Positions 25,768 through 34,435 of a DNA stretch of 64,000 bases are shown here, one piece after another. Numbering within the stretch: the first letter of the stretch is position 1; each line of letters opens with the position of its first letter. A program made the position numbers and the translations under genes. The notes under the pieces are model-generated. The model had not been told where the DNA came from. It saw only the letters and a program-made list of their open reading frames with translations, and made no database searches. The DNA is from Candidatus Latescibacterota bacterium (GTDB lineage Bacteria > Latescibacterota > MWCZ01): positions 106,325 through 170,324 of the forward strand of contig JAKJDF010000008.1 in the NCBI GenBank assembly GCA_022706085.1, written 5' to 3'.

Positions 25768-26820
25768 TCAGACCTGCATCGCCGCCTGAACCATCTTCTG
25801 AACGTCAACGGTTGCGGCGTCACCTGAAGCCACGATTGCCGCAAACATCGTAGCTGCGCTCTGCATGTTGTCTGAAAGCACCGTATCGGGCTCCCTGCCT
25901 CCGTCCAGCCAGGAAAGAAACTCATCCAGTTGCCACAGGTGGCCTGAGTACGTGGGGTTTGGCAAAGGCACTTCCGTCATTTTGCATGACCTTCCCTCGG
26001 AGCGCTCCCAGATTCGCACCACGAGGTCGCTGTCCACCGTCACCGATCCGTACTCGCATTCCACGCGATAATACTCCCTGTGCCATCCGTTCACCACGCC
26101 CGCCTCGTTGCAACTCCCTTCATACTGGGCGCGGACGGAATTGGTCATCGTGAGAGTGAACAGTGCGTTGGACTCCCCTTTGAAACTCGACCAGGGCGGA
26201 TTCCATTCCGAGCCACTAATCAACGCCGTGTCGCCCCCCGAAAGATTCCGCAGCATGTCCAGATGGTGCACTCCGCCCTCCACGAGAAGGCTGTGGGGTA
26301 TTTCATGCCGGAATTGTCCCCAAGAACCGTACCTCCGGTAGTCATCGGCGAACCGGCCGACGATGTAGTTGATGCGTCCCAGCCGTCCGCTGCGAAGGAT
26401 GTGTCGAACCGTCAACATGGTGGGTTCATACCGGTAGTTCTGGATCACTTCCATTTTGAGCCCCGCCGCCGCAACCGCGCGGTAGATAGCCGTGCAAGCC
26501 TTCCATGAGTCGGCGATCGGTTTCTCACTCAGTATCGCCATCCGCTTCTCTACCGCCAGCATTACCGCCTGCTCGTGCACCCACGGCGGCGTGACGATGA
26601 CACAGAAATCCGCCTCCGTCTTCGCGAATGCCTCCTCCATGTCCGTAAAACGAGCGCTTCCGGGGATTCCGAGCAGGTTCCCTGAGTCGTGGAGTACATT
26701 TTCCCGGATATCAACCAGCCCGACGACCGTCATTCGATCCACAAATCGCGGGAATGCGTTGCGAATCCACCAGCCGGCCATCCCACCCGCGCCCAGCATG
26801 AGACAGGTCTTCTTTTCCAT
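25768..26820 (-). CDS. Gfo/Idh/MocA-family oxidoreductase, second copy
   Basis: This 350-residue protein has a Rossmann N-terminus (LGAGGMAGWWIRNAF), the SEKPIADS signature and a C-terminal domain containing EGGVHHLDMLRNLSGG, the usual catalytic His region. The start at 26820 is favoured by AAAGGA six bases upstream; the longer reading frame adds 17 unsupported residues. It shares only family-level likeness with the copy at 21885-23033. It lies between hisH and the propeller gene on the minus strand. Substrate unknown. Confidence 0.9.
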   Translation of the reverse strand: MEKKTCLMLGAGGMAGWWIRNAFPRFVDRMTVVGLVDIRENVLHDSGNLLGIPGSARFTDMEEAFAKTEADFCVIVTPPWVHEQAVMLAVEKRMAILSEKPIADSWKACTAIYRAVAAAGLKMEVIQNYRYEPTMLTVRHILRSGRLGRINYIVGRFADDYRRYGSWGQFRHEIPHSLLVEGGVHHLDMLRNLSGGDTALISGSEWNPPWSSFKGESNALFTLTMTNSVRAQYEGSCNEAGVVNGWHREYYRVECEYGSVTVDSDLVVRIWERSEGRSCKMTEVPLPNPTYSGHLWQLDEFLSWLDGGREPDTVLSDNMQSAATMFAAIVASGDAATVDVQKMVQAAMQV

Positions 26821-26849
26821 GGAGCGTCCTTTCTGTTGCCAAACGCCGT

Positions 26850-27479
26850 TCAGCACAGCGAGCCATCCCACCGGCAGAAGTTCTCCAGCATGCGCAGACC
26901 AGGCACGCCACTTTTCTCGAGATGGAACTGCGTCGCGACGAGATTCCCTTTGCCGACTACCGACGCAAACTCGACGCCGTACGTCGTTTTCGCGTAGACA
27001 AGTTCTTCAGATGCCGGCACCGGGTAGTACGAGTTCACGAAATAGAACGATGCCCCGTCCTCCACACCGGAAAAAATCGGGTGCGGTCTGCAAAAACGCA
27101 CCTGATTCCACCCGATTTGCGGGACCTTGAGCTGCTCGCCTGCAAAAACGGAAGGGAACCGCCGCACCGAACCGGGCAGGATACCAAGGCATTCCGCCTC
27201 CTCCTCCTCACTCGAGGCGAAAATGACCTGAACCCCGATGCAGATGCCGAGGAAGGGGATTCCGCCCCCGATCACCTCTTCTCTTATGAGTTTGTCCAGA
27301 CCTCGCGCCCGGAGATGGTGCATTGTCGCCCTCGCCGCTCCCACTCCGGGCAGGATCACGTGGTCGGCGCGGCGGATCGTCTCGAAATCCCGCGTGATGC
27401 AGGCATCAAATCCGGTATGGTCCAGCGCGCGGAGAACACTTGCGAGGTTTCCGCCTTCGTAGTCAAGAATCGCGATCAT
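26850..27479 (-). CDS. hisH: imidazole glycerol phosphate synthase, glutaminase subunit
   Basis: HisH releases ammonia from glutamine and channels it to HisF in histidine synthesis. The 209-residue class I amidotransferase shows the nucleophile Cys80 in FLGICIGVQ (the family usually reads GICLGMQ), and His186 and Glu188 in TQFHLEKS. The oxyanion segment LPGVGAA and HPIFSGV match HisH. No hisF, hisA or other his gene is in the window, so it is physically separate from its partner. It precedes a Gfo/Idh/MocA gene by 29 bases on the minus strand and is divergent from tRNA-Gln. Confidence 0.92.
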   Translation of the reverse strand: MIAILDYEGGNLASVLRALDHTGFDACITRDFETIRRADHVILPGVGAARATMHHLRARGLDKLIREEVIGGGIPFLGICIGVQVIFASSEEEEAECLGILPGSVRRFPSVFAGEQLKVPQIGWNQVRFCRPHPIFSGVEDGASFYFVNSYYPVPASEELVYAKTTYGVEFASVVGKGNLVATQFHLEKSGVPGLRMLENFCRWDGSLC

Positions 27480-27601
27480 GGGTCTTTCCCGGTGGAGGTA
27501 CGTCAGAACGTGTCTGGTTCCCGTAAGAAACTAGCGGGAACCGCGGACTGGCGCAATCGGATCATGCGACGGAATGTGACTGCGGGGTGGCCGTGTCAGG
27601 C

Positions 27602-27630
27602 TTGACAGGGCGGCCAAATAACGTTAAAAT
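27602..27630 (+). promoter_or_regulatory. strong sigma-70-type promoter for tRNA-Gln and rplY-pth
   Basis: A perfect TTGACA (27602-27607) lies 17 bases from TAAAAT (27625-27630, five of six consensus). It is about 60 bases upstream of the tRNA gene and points toward rplY. Confidence 0.85.
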
Positions 27631-27689
27631 TATCTATTCCCCAAGAACAGGGTTACATTGCCCGTGAATCCCCATGAAGACGCGGTCTC

Positions 27690-27764
27690 TGGGGCGTCGT
27701 CAAATGGCAAGACACAGGATTTTGGATCCTGCACTTGGAGGTTCGAGTCCTCCCGCCCCAACCA
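27690..27764 (+). tRNA. tRNA-Gln (anticodon TTG)
   Basis: A full cloverleaf folds. The 7-bp acceptor stem pairs 27690-27696 with 27754-27760. The anticodon stem CAGGA/TCCTG encloses the loop TTTTGGA with anticodon TTG. The T-arm is 27737-27741 with 27749-27753 around TTCGAGT. The discriminator is A27761, and CCA is encoded at 27762-27764. The UA first pair is typical of glutamine tRNAs. It is probably cotranscribed with rplY from the promoter upstream. Confidence 0.96.
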
Positions 27765-27823
27765 CCATCTGGGATAATTCATCGACCAAAACAGACGGCT
27801 TTCTCACGTAAGGACAACCCAGC

Positions 27824-28468
27824 ATGAACAAGTTCAGCCTCACGGTTCAGGCGCGTACACGGCACGGAAAGCAGTATGCCAAGCAGGCTCGTCGCAAAGG
27901 ACTTGTTCCCGCGACGCTTTACGGGGCCGGTGCGGACCCGGTTTCCGTGCAGGCCGATGCGCGGACGCTCGCAAGAGTATTCCACCAGGCCCACACTACC
28001 GCAATCATCGACGTGACTGTCGAAGGCGGAGAAACGTGCCAGGCCCTTTTCCGCGAGCCGGTGTTTCACCCGTTGAACGACACATTGCTCCATGTGGACC
28101 TCATGCGTGTGTCGAGCACGTCCATGGTGCGGGTCGAAGTGCCCGTAGAAATCGTGGGGAGTTCCAAGGGTGTGCTTGCCGGAGGTATTCTCGACCACGT
28201 TCTGCATGCACTCGAGATCGAGTGCCAGGCCCTGGCGATTCCCGAGCGCATACCGGTTGACGTGACCCAACTCGAAATAGGCGATCACATAACGGTCGGA
28301 GAACTCAAACTCGAGGGATTGCGAATTCTTACGGATACGGACCAGACCATCGTAACCATTTCCGCGCCTCGAGTGGAAGAGGAAGCGCCTGCCGAAGAGG
28401 AGCCGACTGCGGCGGAGCCGGAACTGGTGAAGCGGAAGAAGGCGACCGAGGAAGAGGAAGAGTCGTAG
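27824..28468 (+). CDS. rplY: 50S ribosomal protein L25/Ctc
   Basis: L25 binds 5S rRNA in the large subunit. This 214-residue form is the long (TL5/Ctc) type, with an N-terminal 5S-binding domain and a C-terminal domain (LLHVDLMRVSSTSMVRVEVP, ITVGELKLEGLRI). It ends in a Glu/Ala-rich acidic tail. Opening motif: RTRHGKQYAKQARRKGLVPATLYG. AAGGA lies eight bases before the ATG. The rplY-pth order is widely conserved, and pth starts five bases after the rplY stop. Confidence 0.95.
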   Translation: MNKFSLTVQARTRHGKQYAKQARRKGLVPATLYGAGADPVSVQADARTLARVFHQAHTTAIIDVTVEGGETCQALFREPVFHPLNDTLLHVDLMRVSSTSMVRVEVPVEIVGSSKGVLAGGILDHVLHALEIECQALAIPERIPVDVTQLEIGDHITVGELKLEGLRILTDTDQTIVTISAPRVEEEAPAEEEPTAAEPELVKRKKATEEEEES

Positions 28469-28473
28469 ACAGC

Positions 28474-29133
28474 GTGAAAGCTGTGATCGGTTTGGGGAAT
28501 CCCGGGCTTTCCTACGCACGGACTCGCCACAACGTGGGTTGGTTCGTTCTGGATTCCTTGATTCCTTTGGATCGGTGGGTACGTGGAGACGGACCGTTTC
28601 TTTTTTCCGGTTTCCCGGTGGACGGGTCCGAATGCATCCTTGTGAAGCCGCTTACTTTCATGAATCTGAGCGGAGAAGCGGCAGTTGGGGTGTGTCGGCA
28701 GTTCGCGGTCGGTCCGGCGGATCTCCTCGTGCTTCTTGACGATGTCAACCTGCCGGCGGGTGATCTGCGCCTCAGAAGAAGTGGTTCCGCGGGCGGGCAC
28801 AACGGAATGGCGTCGATAGGGGAAGCCCTCCGGACGCAGGATGTGCCGCGGTTACGAATCGGCATTGGCCGTCCGTCGGAACTCGGCGGGCTGGTCGACT
28901 ATGTCCTTTCGCCGTTCACAGAGGAAGAGGAACCCGTCGTCCGGCAGGCCGTGGTCGAGGCGGGTGGAATTGTCCGCGCCTTCTGTTCAGGCGGTTTTGA
29001 AGGCGCGGCCGAGCTGTACAGCCGATGGAAAGCCGGATCCCGTTCGGATTCCGTGGCAGGTTCGGAAAAAACGGATAAACGAGCAGCCGGAATGAGCGAG
29101 GAACCGTCAGACGGCCTCGCGAACACGGAGTGA
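28474..29133 (+). CDS. pth: peptidyl-tRNA hydrolase
   Basis: It releases tRNA from stalled peptidyl-tRNA. The 219-residue protein has AVIGLGNPGLSYARTRHNVGW with the catalytic His, KPLTFMNLSGEA, and LLVLLDDVNLPAG with the conserved Asp. GSAGGHNGMASI follows. It is about 30 residues longer than E. coli Pth because of a polar C-terminal tail rich in Ser, Lys and Glu. It starts at GTG, five bases past the rplY stop, so coupled translation is likely. Confidence 0.96.
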   Translation: MKAVIGLGNPGLSYARTRHNVGWFVLDSLIPLDRWVRGDGPFLFSGFPVDGSECILVKPLTFMNLSGEAAVGVCRQFAVGPADLLVLLDDVNLPAGDLRLRRSGSAGGHNGMASIGEALRTQDVPRLRIGIGRPSELGGLVDYVLSPFTEEEEPVVRQAVVEAGGIVRAFCSGGFEGAAELYSRWKAGSRSDSVAGSEKTDKRAAGMSEEPSDGLANTE

Positions 29134-29280
29134 AGCAAGAGAAGCATAGAGTTCTGCGTCATCGGATGAGAAGGGAGGACGAGGCCCTCGCACACGATGA
29201 CGAAACGAGAGGGAGGCCGTTGAACGCGCCTCCCGTTGGGGTTGGTGGGAAACTCCATTCCTGGGAAAGGAGCTCTTCGA

Positions 29281-31908
29281 ATGAGCGAAAGCATGTTGCT
29301 GAGTATCGTCCTTGGCATCAGCGTTTTCGGGCTGGTCGTTGCCTGGGCGCTTGCCAGATGGGTTCTCAAGAAAGATGTGGGAAGCCAGGCGATGCAGGAT
29401 ATCTCGAACGCCATCAAGGAAGGCGCCGAGGCCTTTCTGAGAAGGCAGTTCAAAACGATTATCTGGCTCGCGGTGGCCTTCGCGGTGTTGCTTTTCATCG
29501 GCTACGGATTCCTGCGCAATCACATGCCGACGGATCCGGTGACAACCGCCACCGGTCTGGCGTTCTGGATCACTCTGTCTTTCGTGCTGGGCGCCCTGTG
29601 TTCGCTCTTTGCCGGGTACATCGGAATGTGGGTCAGCATCCGCGCCAACATCCGCACGGCAACGGGCGCAATGAAGAATCTGAACGAAGCAGTTCAGATC
29701 GCTCTCCGCGGGGGAGCGGTCTCCGGCCTGATGGTCGTTTCAATGAGCCTTCTGGGCATCGCCGGATTGTACACCGCGGTCAAACTGACTACCGCGGTTG
29801 ATCCCACCAAGATCCCGCTCCTGATCGTCGGATTCGGATTTGGTGCGTCCTTCGTCGCCCTCTTCGCTCAGCTCGGCGGTGGGATTTATACGAAGGCTGC
29901 CGACGTCGGCGCCGACCTCGTGGGTAAGGTTGAGGCAGGCATTCCGGAAGACGATCCCCGCAACCCTGCCGTTATCGCGGACCTCGTGGGAGACAACGTC
30001 GGCGACTGCGCCGGCCGTGGCGCCGACTTATTCGAGTCCACCGCGGCGGAGAACATTGGCGCGATGATTCTTGCGGCCAGCATGGCAAAGGCCGTCCCGG
30101 ACGCCAGCCCGCTCTGGATTCTCGGGGTTATGATGTTCCCGCTGATCGCCCGTGCCTTCGGTATCATCGCTTCCATCATCGGGATCATGATGGTGAAAGT
30201 GAAAGAACACGAAGACCCGATGTCGTCGCTTAACCGTGGCTATTACTGGGCCGTCGTTCTCGCGATGATCGGCTTCGGCATCGCAAGTTACTGGTTGCTG
30301 AACCATCCGTCCGCGCCAAGCGCGTGGTGGCATTTCTTCCTGTGCGGTATCATTGGCGTCATCACGTCAATCGCATTTGTCTACATCACCCAGTATTACA
30401 CGGAATCGAAGTATCGGCCGGTGAAGTCGATTGCCGACGCGAGCAAAACCGGGCCCGCCACGAACATCATCTCTGGTATCGCCGTTGGTCTCGAGTGCAC
30501 TGCGATGCCTGTCATCGTCATCTCCATCGCGCTTCTCGCGTCATACTATCTCGGCGCGAGCTCTGGCTTTCAGCATGCCGGCCTCTTCGGAACGGCTGTC
30601 GCGACCATGGGTATGTTGGCTACTGCGGCGTACATCCTCGCGATGGATACTTTCGGACCCATTACCGACAATGCCGGCGGCATTGTGGAGATGAGCCAGC
30701 AACCGGAAGAGGTGCGTGAGAAGACTGATCGCCTTGACGCTGTCGGCAACACGACAAAGGCGTTGACGAAAGGATACGCGATTGGTTCTGCGGCACTGGC
30801 CGCCTTCCTGCTTTTCAGCGCGTATATCGACGAGGTCAACATCTACCTCCAGGGCAAAGGCATGATTCTTTCCACCGTGGATATCGCCAAACCGGAAGTG
30901 TTTGTTGGCGCTCTCCTCGGTGCCATGCTTGTGTTCCTCTTCTCGGCGTTCGCGATCCGTGCAGTGGGCCGCGCAGCTCAGTATGTCATTCAGGACGTGC
31001 GTGCTCAGTTCAAGGAGAAGGCGGGCATTCTTGCAGGGACGGAGAAGCCAGATTACGGCCGGTGCGTAGATATCGTTACGAAGGGTGCACTGCGTGAGAT
31101 GGTTCTCCCGGGTCTCCTCGCCGTGCTTATGCCGATCGTAGTGGGTGTGGTGTTCCGCTTCATGGTTTTCGGTGGAGACGCGTGGCGCCCGCTGGGTATT
31201 GTAAGCTTTAAGGCGGACATCCCGGCGGTTGAACAGGTTGCTGGCGCGGAAGCTCTGCCGGAAGCTGCGGTCGCGGAAGAGAATACTGCTGCTCCTGCGG
31301 AAGGCGAAATGATGACAGAACCGCCTGCGGAGGAAATGACGCCGGCCGTCGCGTGTGCCGCGGAATCCGTAATGACATACGGCGCAGCGAACACCTTCGC
31401 GTTTGCTGCAGACACGGCGTACCTCTCCAGGCCTCTTGTGGACGAGGTATGGGCGATCACCAAGAAGAAGTACGTGGATGAGGATAGCCTCATCGCAATC
31501 GGACAGAGCCGTATCCGCGCCACCAGCGTTGAGGTCGTGCGTTCGTACGGTGCCGATTCAGCGCTTTCAATTCAGCCGGCGTCCGTTGTCGTTACCGGTG
31601 TGAAAAGTGCCAGTGCAGTGGTGAAGTCGCCGGTTGGCGCCGAAACCGTTGCTGCGCTGCTTATGGTCGGCACGATCGCTGGAATCCTCATGGCGTTGTT
31701 CCTGAACAATGGCGGCGGCGCATGGGATAACGCGAAAAAGCACATCGAAGCCGGTTATCTTGGCGGCAAGGGCTCTGATCCGCACAAAGCAGCCGTGGTG
31801 GGTGACACAGTCGGCGATCCGTTCAAGGACACCGCAGGGCCTTCATTGCACGTGTTGATCAAGCTCCTTTCGACAATTACTCTGGTTCTCGCCCCATTGT
31901 TCATCTAG
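29281..31908 (+). CDS. hppA: membrane-bound proton-pumping pyrophosphatase, K+-independent type, with a large insert
   Basis: It couples pyrophosphate hydrolysis to cation pumping across the inner membrane. Family motifs are intact: GGGIYTKAADVGADLVGKVE, DNVGDCAGRGADLFES, DTFGPITDNAGGI, and near the end KAAVVGDTVGDPFKDTAGP. The K+-related site reads GNTTKALTKG; Lys after GNTT marks the K+-independent class. The length, 875 residues, exceeds the common 670-800. The excess is a polar Ala/Glu/Pro-rich insert at about residues 636-783, between the segments ending FRFMVFGG and beginning VAALLMVG, probably in an extracytoplasmic loop. The ATG at 29281 follows AAAGGAG. A terminator follows. Confidence 0.95.
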   Translation: MSESMLLSIVLGISVFGLVVAWALARWVLKKDVGSQAMQDISNAIKEGAEAFLRRQFKTIIWLAVAFAVLLFIGYGFLRNHMPTDPVTTATGLAFWITLSFVLGALCSLFAGYIGMWVSIRANIRTATGAMKNLNEAVQIALRGGAVSGLMVVSMSLLGIAGLYTAVKLTTAVDPTKIPLLIVGFGFGASFVALFAQLGGGIYTKAADVGADLVGKVEAGIPEDDPRNPAVIADLVGDNVGDCAGRGADLFESTAAENIGAMILAASMAKAVPDASPLWILGVMMFPLIARAFGIIASIIGIMMVKVKEHEDPMSSLNRGYYWAVVLAMIGFGIASYWLLNHPSAPSAWWHFFLCGIIGVITSIAFVYITQYYTESKYRPVKSIADASKTGPATNIISGIAVGLECTAMPVIVISIALLASYYLGASSGFQHAGLFGTAVATMGMLATAAYILAMDTFGPITDNAGGIVEMSQQPEEVREKTDRLDAVGNTTKALTKGYAIGSAALAAFLLFSAYIDEVNIYLQGKGMILSTVDIAKPEVFVGALLGAMLVFLFSAFAIRAVGRAAQYVIQDVRAQFKEKAGILAGTEKPDYGRCVDIVTKGALREMVLPGLLAVLMPIVVGVVFRFMVFGGDAWRPLGIVSFKADIPAVEQVAGAEALPEAAVAEENTAAPAEGEMMTEPPAEEMTPAVACAAESVMTYGAANTFAFAADTAYLSRPLVDEVWAITKKKYVDEDSLIAIGQSRIRATSVEVVRSYGADSALSIQPASVVVTGVKSASAVVKSPVGAETVAALLMVGTIAGILMALFLNNGGGAWDNAKKHIEAGYLGGKGSDPHKAAVVGDTVGDPFKDTAGPSLHVLIKLLSTITLVLAPLFI

Positions 31909-31928
31909 CGGGCGCGCGTGCGCGGTGT

Positions 31929-31965
31929 GCAGAGGGCGGGGTGCAAACCCCGCCCTCTGCGTTTT
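31929..31965 (+). terminator. intrinsic terminator after hppA
   Basis: A perfect 13-bp GC-rich stem (31929-31941 with 31948-31960), 6-base loop TGCAAA, then GTTTT, 20 bases after the hppA stop. Confidence 0.9.
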
Positions 31966-32012
31966 CCCGGTGATAGCCTCGGAGGTCCCACCTTTCCGGG
32001 TCTGTTCAGCAA

Positions 32013-32042
32013 TTGGCAAAGAACGATTCAAATAGCTATCTT
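32013..32042 (+). promoter_or_regulatory. candidate promoter of rpsF-rpsR-rplI
   Basis: TTGGCA (32013-32018) and TATCTT (32037-32042) are 18 bases apart. They lie about 105 bases before rpsF and after the hppA terminator. Confidence 0.5.
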
Positions 32043-32086
32043 TATAAGTCTTTCCTGGGAATCGCTCGCCGGCGTTTCCCCTCTCG

Positions 32087-32110
32087 GCTTCCGCCCTTGC
32101 AGGCGGAGGC
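32087..32110 (+). promoter_or_regulatory. leader hairpin before rpsF, candidate S6:S18 control site
   Basis: A 9-bp stem (32087-32095 with 32102-32110, one G-T pair) closes a 6-base loop and contains a CCG. S6:S18 leader RNAs elsewhere carry a CCG recognised by the S6-S18 complex, but there it is in a bulge. It lies 37 bases before the rpsF start. The match is suggestive only. Confidence 0.35.
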
Positions 32111-32146
32111 TTGACTGAACGTCGATCCATCGGGAGGATAGCGCGT

Positions 32147-32596
32147 ATGCCGTTGTACGAAACAACCCTGGTGATAGACTCCTTACTTGAGGAGACTGTT
32201 ATCACCGAGAAGGTGCAGAAATACGTAGACCTGGTAACAAAGGCCGGGGCGGTAGACTTGCAGGTTGACCGCCGCGGCGTCCGGAAACTGGCGTATGACA
32301 TCAAAGGCAAAGATGGCCAGTGGAGGACTCAGGCTGACTACACGTTCCTCTTCTACGAAGCCCCGGGAACCGCTGTCAACATCCTCGAGAAGCAGCTTCT
32401 CCTTGACGAAGACATGCTGCGGACTATGACCGTCCGGTACGATCGCATGCCGCCTGCCACACCCGCGGACCTCAACGCCATCGAAGCAGTCGACAGCTCG
32501 CGTGACGATGACGAAGAACGGGGCCGGGGAGACCGCGAACGCGTGAAGGACACGGGTGTTGACGTTGACGCCCTTGAAGAAGAAGAGGAGGGCTGA
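32147..32596 (+). CDS. rpsF: 30S ribosomal protein S6
   Basis: S6 pairs with S18 on the platform of the small subunit. This 149-residue version has the usual core ([51 protein letters not shown]) and an acidic, Arg/Asp/Glu-rich C-terminal tail longer than in E. coli. The ATG at 32147 follows GGGAGGA. S18 starts four bases after its stop. No ssb gene lies between, as it does in many Gram-positive operons. Confidence 0.95.
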   Translation: MPLYETTLVIDSLLEETVITEKVQKYVDLVTKAGAVDLQVDRRGVRKLAYDIKGKDGQWRTQADYTFLFYEAPGTAVNILEKQLLLDEDMLRTMTVRYDRMPPATPADLNAIEAVDSSRDDDEERGRGDRERVKDTGVDVDALEEEEEG

Positions 32597-32600
32597 ACAA

Positions 32601-32834
32601 ATGCCACGGGAAAAGAAGATCCGGGTGAAGGTGTGCAAGTTCTGCGAGGCGAAGATCACCCACATTGACTACAAAGATGAGAAGCTTCTGCGAAGGTTTC
32701 TTTCCGATCGCGGCAAGATCATACCGCGCAGAATGTCCGGCGTGTGTGAGCGCCATCAGCGCATGCTGACCACTGCGGTGAAACGTGCGCGCCAGATCGC
32801 GTTGCTTCCGTACGTATCCGAAATGATCAAGTAG
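32601..32834 (+). CDS. rpsR: 30S ribosomal protein S18
   Basis: This 77-residue protein carries the S18 core: [34 protein letters not shown] and [12 protein letters not shown]. The CxxC near the N-terminus with the later Cys suggests a zinc-binding version. The start at 32601 follows GAGGAGGG. It lies between rpsF and rplI. Confidence 0.96.
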   Translation: MPREKKIRVKVCKFCEAKITHIDYKDEKLLRRFLSDRGKIIPRRMSGVCERHQRMLTTAVKRARQIALLPYVSEMIK

Positions 32835-32859
32835 ACAAGCCCCGATACGAGGTAGAACG

Positions 32860-33378
32860 ATGAAAGTCATTTTGAGAGACAACGTGGAAACACTCGGGCG
32901 GGCGGGAGACGTCGTTTCGGTAAAAGACGGGTATGCACGCAATTATCTTATTCCCCGCAGCCTGGCGTATCCGGCCACCGAACGGAATCTGCGCGTGTGG
33001 GAAGACGAAAAGCGCAAGTTCCTCGTGCGCGTTTCCAAGGAGACCCAGGAGGCCGAACGCGTCAAAGCCGCGCTCGAACCGGTGCACCTGGTCATTCCTA
33101 TGCAGGCTGGTGAAGAAGGACGCCTTTTCGGCTCTGTTACGAACCGCGACCTTGCGGAAGCCCTGAAAACGCACGGTTTTGACGTAGACCACCGTCACAT
33201 CGTCATAGAAGAACCCGTTCGCGTGCTTGGAGCGTTCGAGTTCTTCGTCAAGTTGCCCCACGGGGTTACGGCGACGATGAAAGGGGAAGTGGTCGACGCA
33301 GCGGAACAGAAAGCCCCCGAAACTGTGGAAGAAACGGAAACAACGGAGCCCGAAGGAACCATCGAACAGAGCGAGTGA
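32860..33378 (+). CDS. rplI: 50S ribosomal protein L9
   Basis: L9 binds 23S rRNA domain V. The 172-residue protein shows MKVILRDNVETLGRAGDVVSV, GYARNYLIPRSLAYPAT with the RNA-binding residues, and a C-terminal domain with GRLFGSVTNRDLAEAL. The acidic Glu/Thr-rich tail is longer than usual. It ends the rpsF-rpsR-rplI unit just before a bidirectional terminator. Confidence 0.95.
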   Translation: MKVILRDNVETLGRAGDVVSVKDGYARNYLIPRSLAYPATERNLRVWEDEKRKFLVRVSKETQEAERVKAALEPVHLVIPMQAGEEGRLFGSVTNRDLAEALKTHGFDVDHRHIVIEEPVRVLGAFEFFVKLPHGVTATMKGEVVDAAEQKAPETVEETETTEPEGTIEQSE

Positions 33379-33403
33379 TCCGAAGGCTACATCGGCAAAG
33401 AAT

Positions 33404-33438
33404 GGCGCTCAGGAGGTGCTCCTGAGCGCCGTTTCTTT
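33404..33438. terminator. bidirectional intrinsic terminator
   Basis: A perfect 12-bp stem (33404-33415 with 33419-33430) with loop GTG is flanked by a T-rich tract on the plus side and an A-rich tract (T-rich on minus) on the other. It serves both rplI and the converging E1-beta gene. Confidence 0.92.
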
Positions 33439-34424
33439 TATAGAAGAGTCCGCCGAACGGCGGCGACGATGGATTCCACGTTCGGAATGGCGGCCGCTTC
33501 AAGCGTGGCGCTTGCCGGAATGACTGTATCCACGCCTGCAACGCGCTCGACCGGCGCATCAAGCTCGTCGAATGCCAGTTCCATGATTCTCGCCGAGATT
33601 TCCGCACCCACCCCTCCCGTGCGCGTACCCTCTTCCACAATCACAGCGCGGTGCGTCCTGGCCACGGATTCAATCACCACGTGGGTATCCCACGGGCTTA
33701 CTGTCCGCAAATCAATCACTTCGCAGGAGATGCCTTCCCCGGCCAGCGTATCCGCTGCGGCCATGCTCCTCAGCGCCATCCGGGAGTAACTCACGATCGT
33801 TGCGTCCTTACCGGGGCGGCGAATGGCGGCTTTTCCTATCGGCACCGTGTAATCGCCTTCCGGGCAAGGCCCCTTCTCGTTGTAAATTGCCTTGTGCTCA
33901 ATAAACATGACCGGGTTATCATCCCGGATCGCGGAAATCAGAAGCCCTTTCGCGTCGTACGGCGTGGACGGCATCACTGTCTTCAAGCCGGGCGTGTGCA
34001 GAAACCACGCCTCGAGGCTGTTGGAGTGCTGAGCGGCGATCTGCTTCCCGGTTCCCCCCTGCGTACGGATTACAAGGGGCACCTTCGCCTTTCCGCCGAA
34101 CATGTACCGGATTTTCGCTGCCTGGTTGTATATCTGGTCCATGGCGATACCGGCGAAGTCCACGTACATCAATTCCACGACAGGTCGCATGCCGGTCATC
34201 GCAGCGCCAATGCCGGCTCCGATGATCGCTGCTTCGCTGATCGCGGTGTCACGAACGCGTTCCTCGCCAAACTCCTGCAGAAGGCCCTTTGTAACCCCGT
34301 ACGCGCCACCGTAGATCGCGATGTCCTCACCCATGCAGAAAACGCGTTCGTCGCGGCGCATCTCCATCCGCAACGCTTCATTGAGAGCGTCCTGAATCGT
34401 AAGTTCACGTGAGGAGCCCATCAC
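33438..34424 (-). CDS. 2-oxoacid dehydrogenase E1 component, beta subunit
   Basis: The 328-residue protein matches the E1-beta subunit of pyruvate or branched-chain 2-oxoacid dehydrogenase: LNEALRMEMRRDERVFCMGEDI, DTAISEAAIIGAGIGAAMTG, YVDFAGIAMDQIYNQAAKIRYM, AQHSNSLEAWFLHTPGLK and IEHKAIYN. E1-beta needs E1-alpha to bind thiamine diphosphate, then E2 and E3. None of these is in the window, so the alpha gene must lie elsewhere. It sits 11 bases after an OYE-family gene and may be cotranscribed with it. Pyruvate versus branched-chain substrate cannot be decided. Confidence 0.9.
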   Translation of the reverse strand: MMGSSRELTIQDALNEALRMEMRRDERVFCMGEDIAIYGGAYGVTKGLLQEFGEERVRDTAISEAAIIGAGIGAAMTGMRPVVELMYVDFAGIAMDQIYNQAAKIRYMFGGKAKVPLVIRTQGGTGKQIAAQHSNSLEAWFLHTPGLKTVMPSTPYDAKGLLISAIRDDNPVMFIEHKAIYNEKGPCPEGDYTVPIGKAAIRRPGKDATIVSYSRMALRSMAAADTLAGEGISCEVIDLRTVSPWDTHVVIESVARTHRAVIVEEGTRTGGVGAEISARIMELAFDELDAPVERVAGVDTVIPASATLEAAAIPNVESIVAAVRRTLL

Positions 34425-34435
34425 ACCCCCAGAAT

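Noticed and set aside
29211..29234. 7-bp hairpin between pth and hppA
   Set aside because: It lacks a T run and is GC-rich like its surroundings, so a terminator call is not supported.
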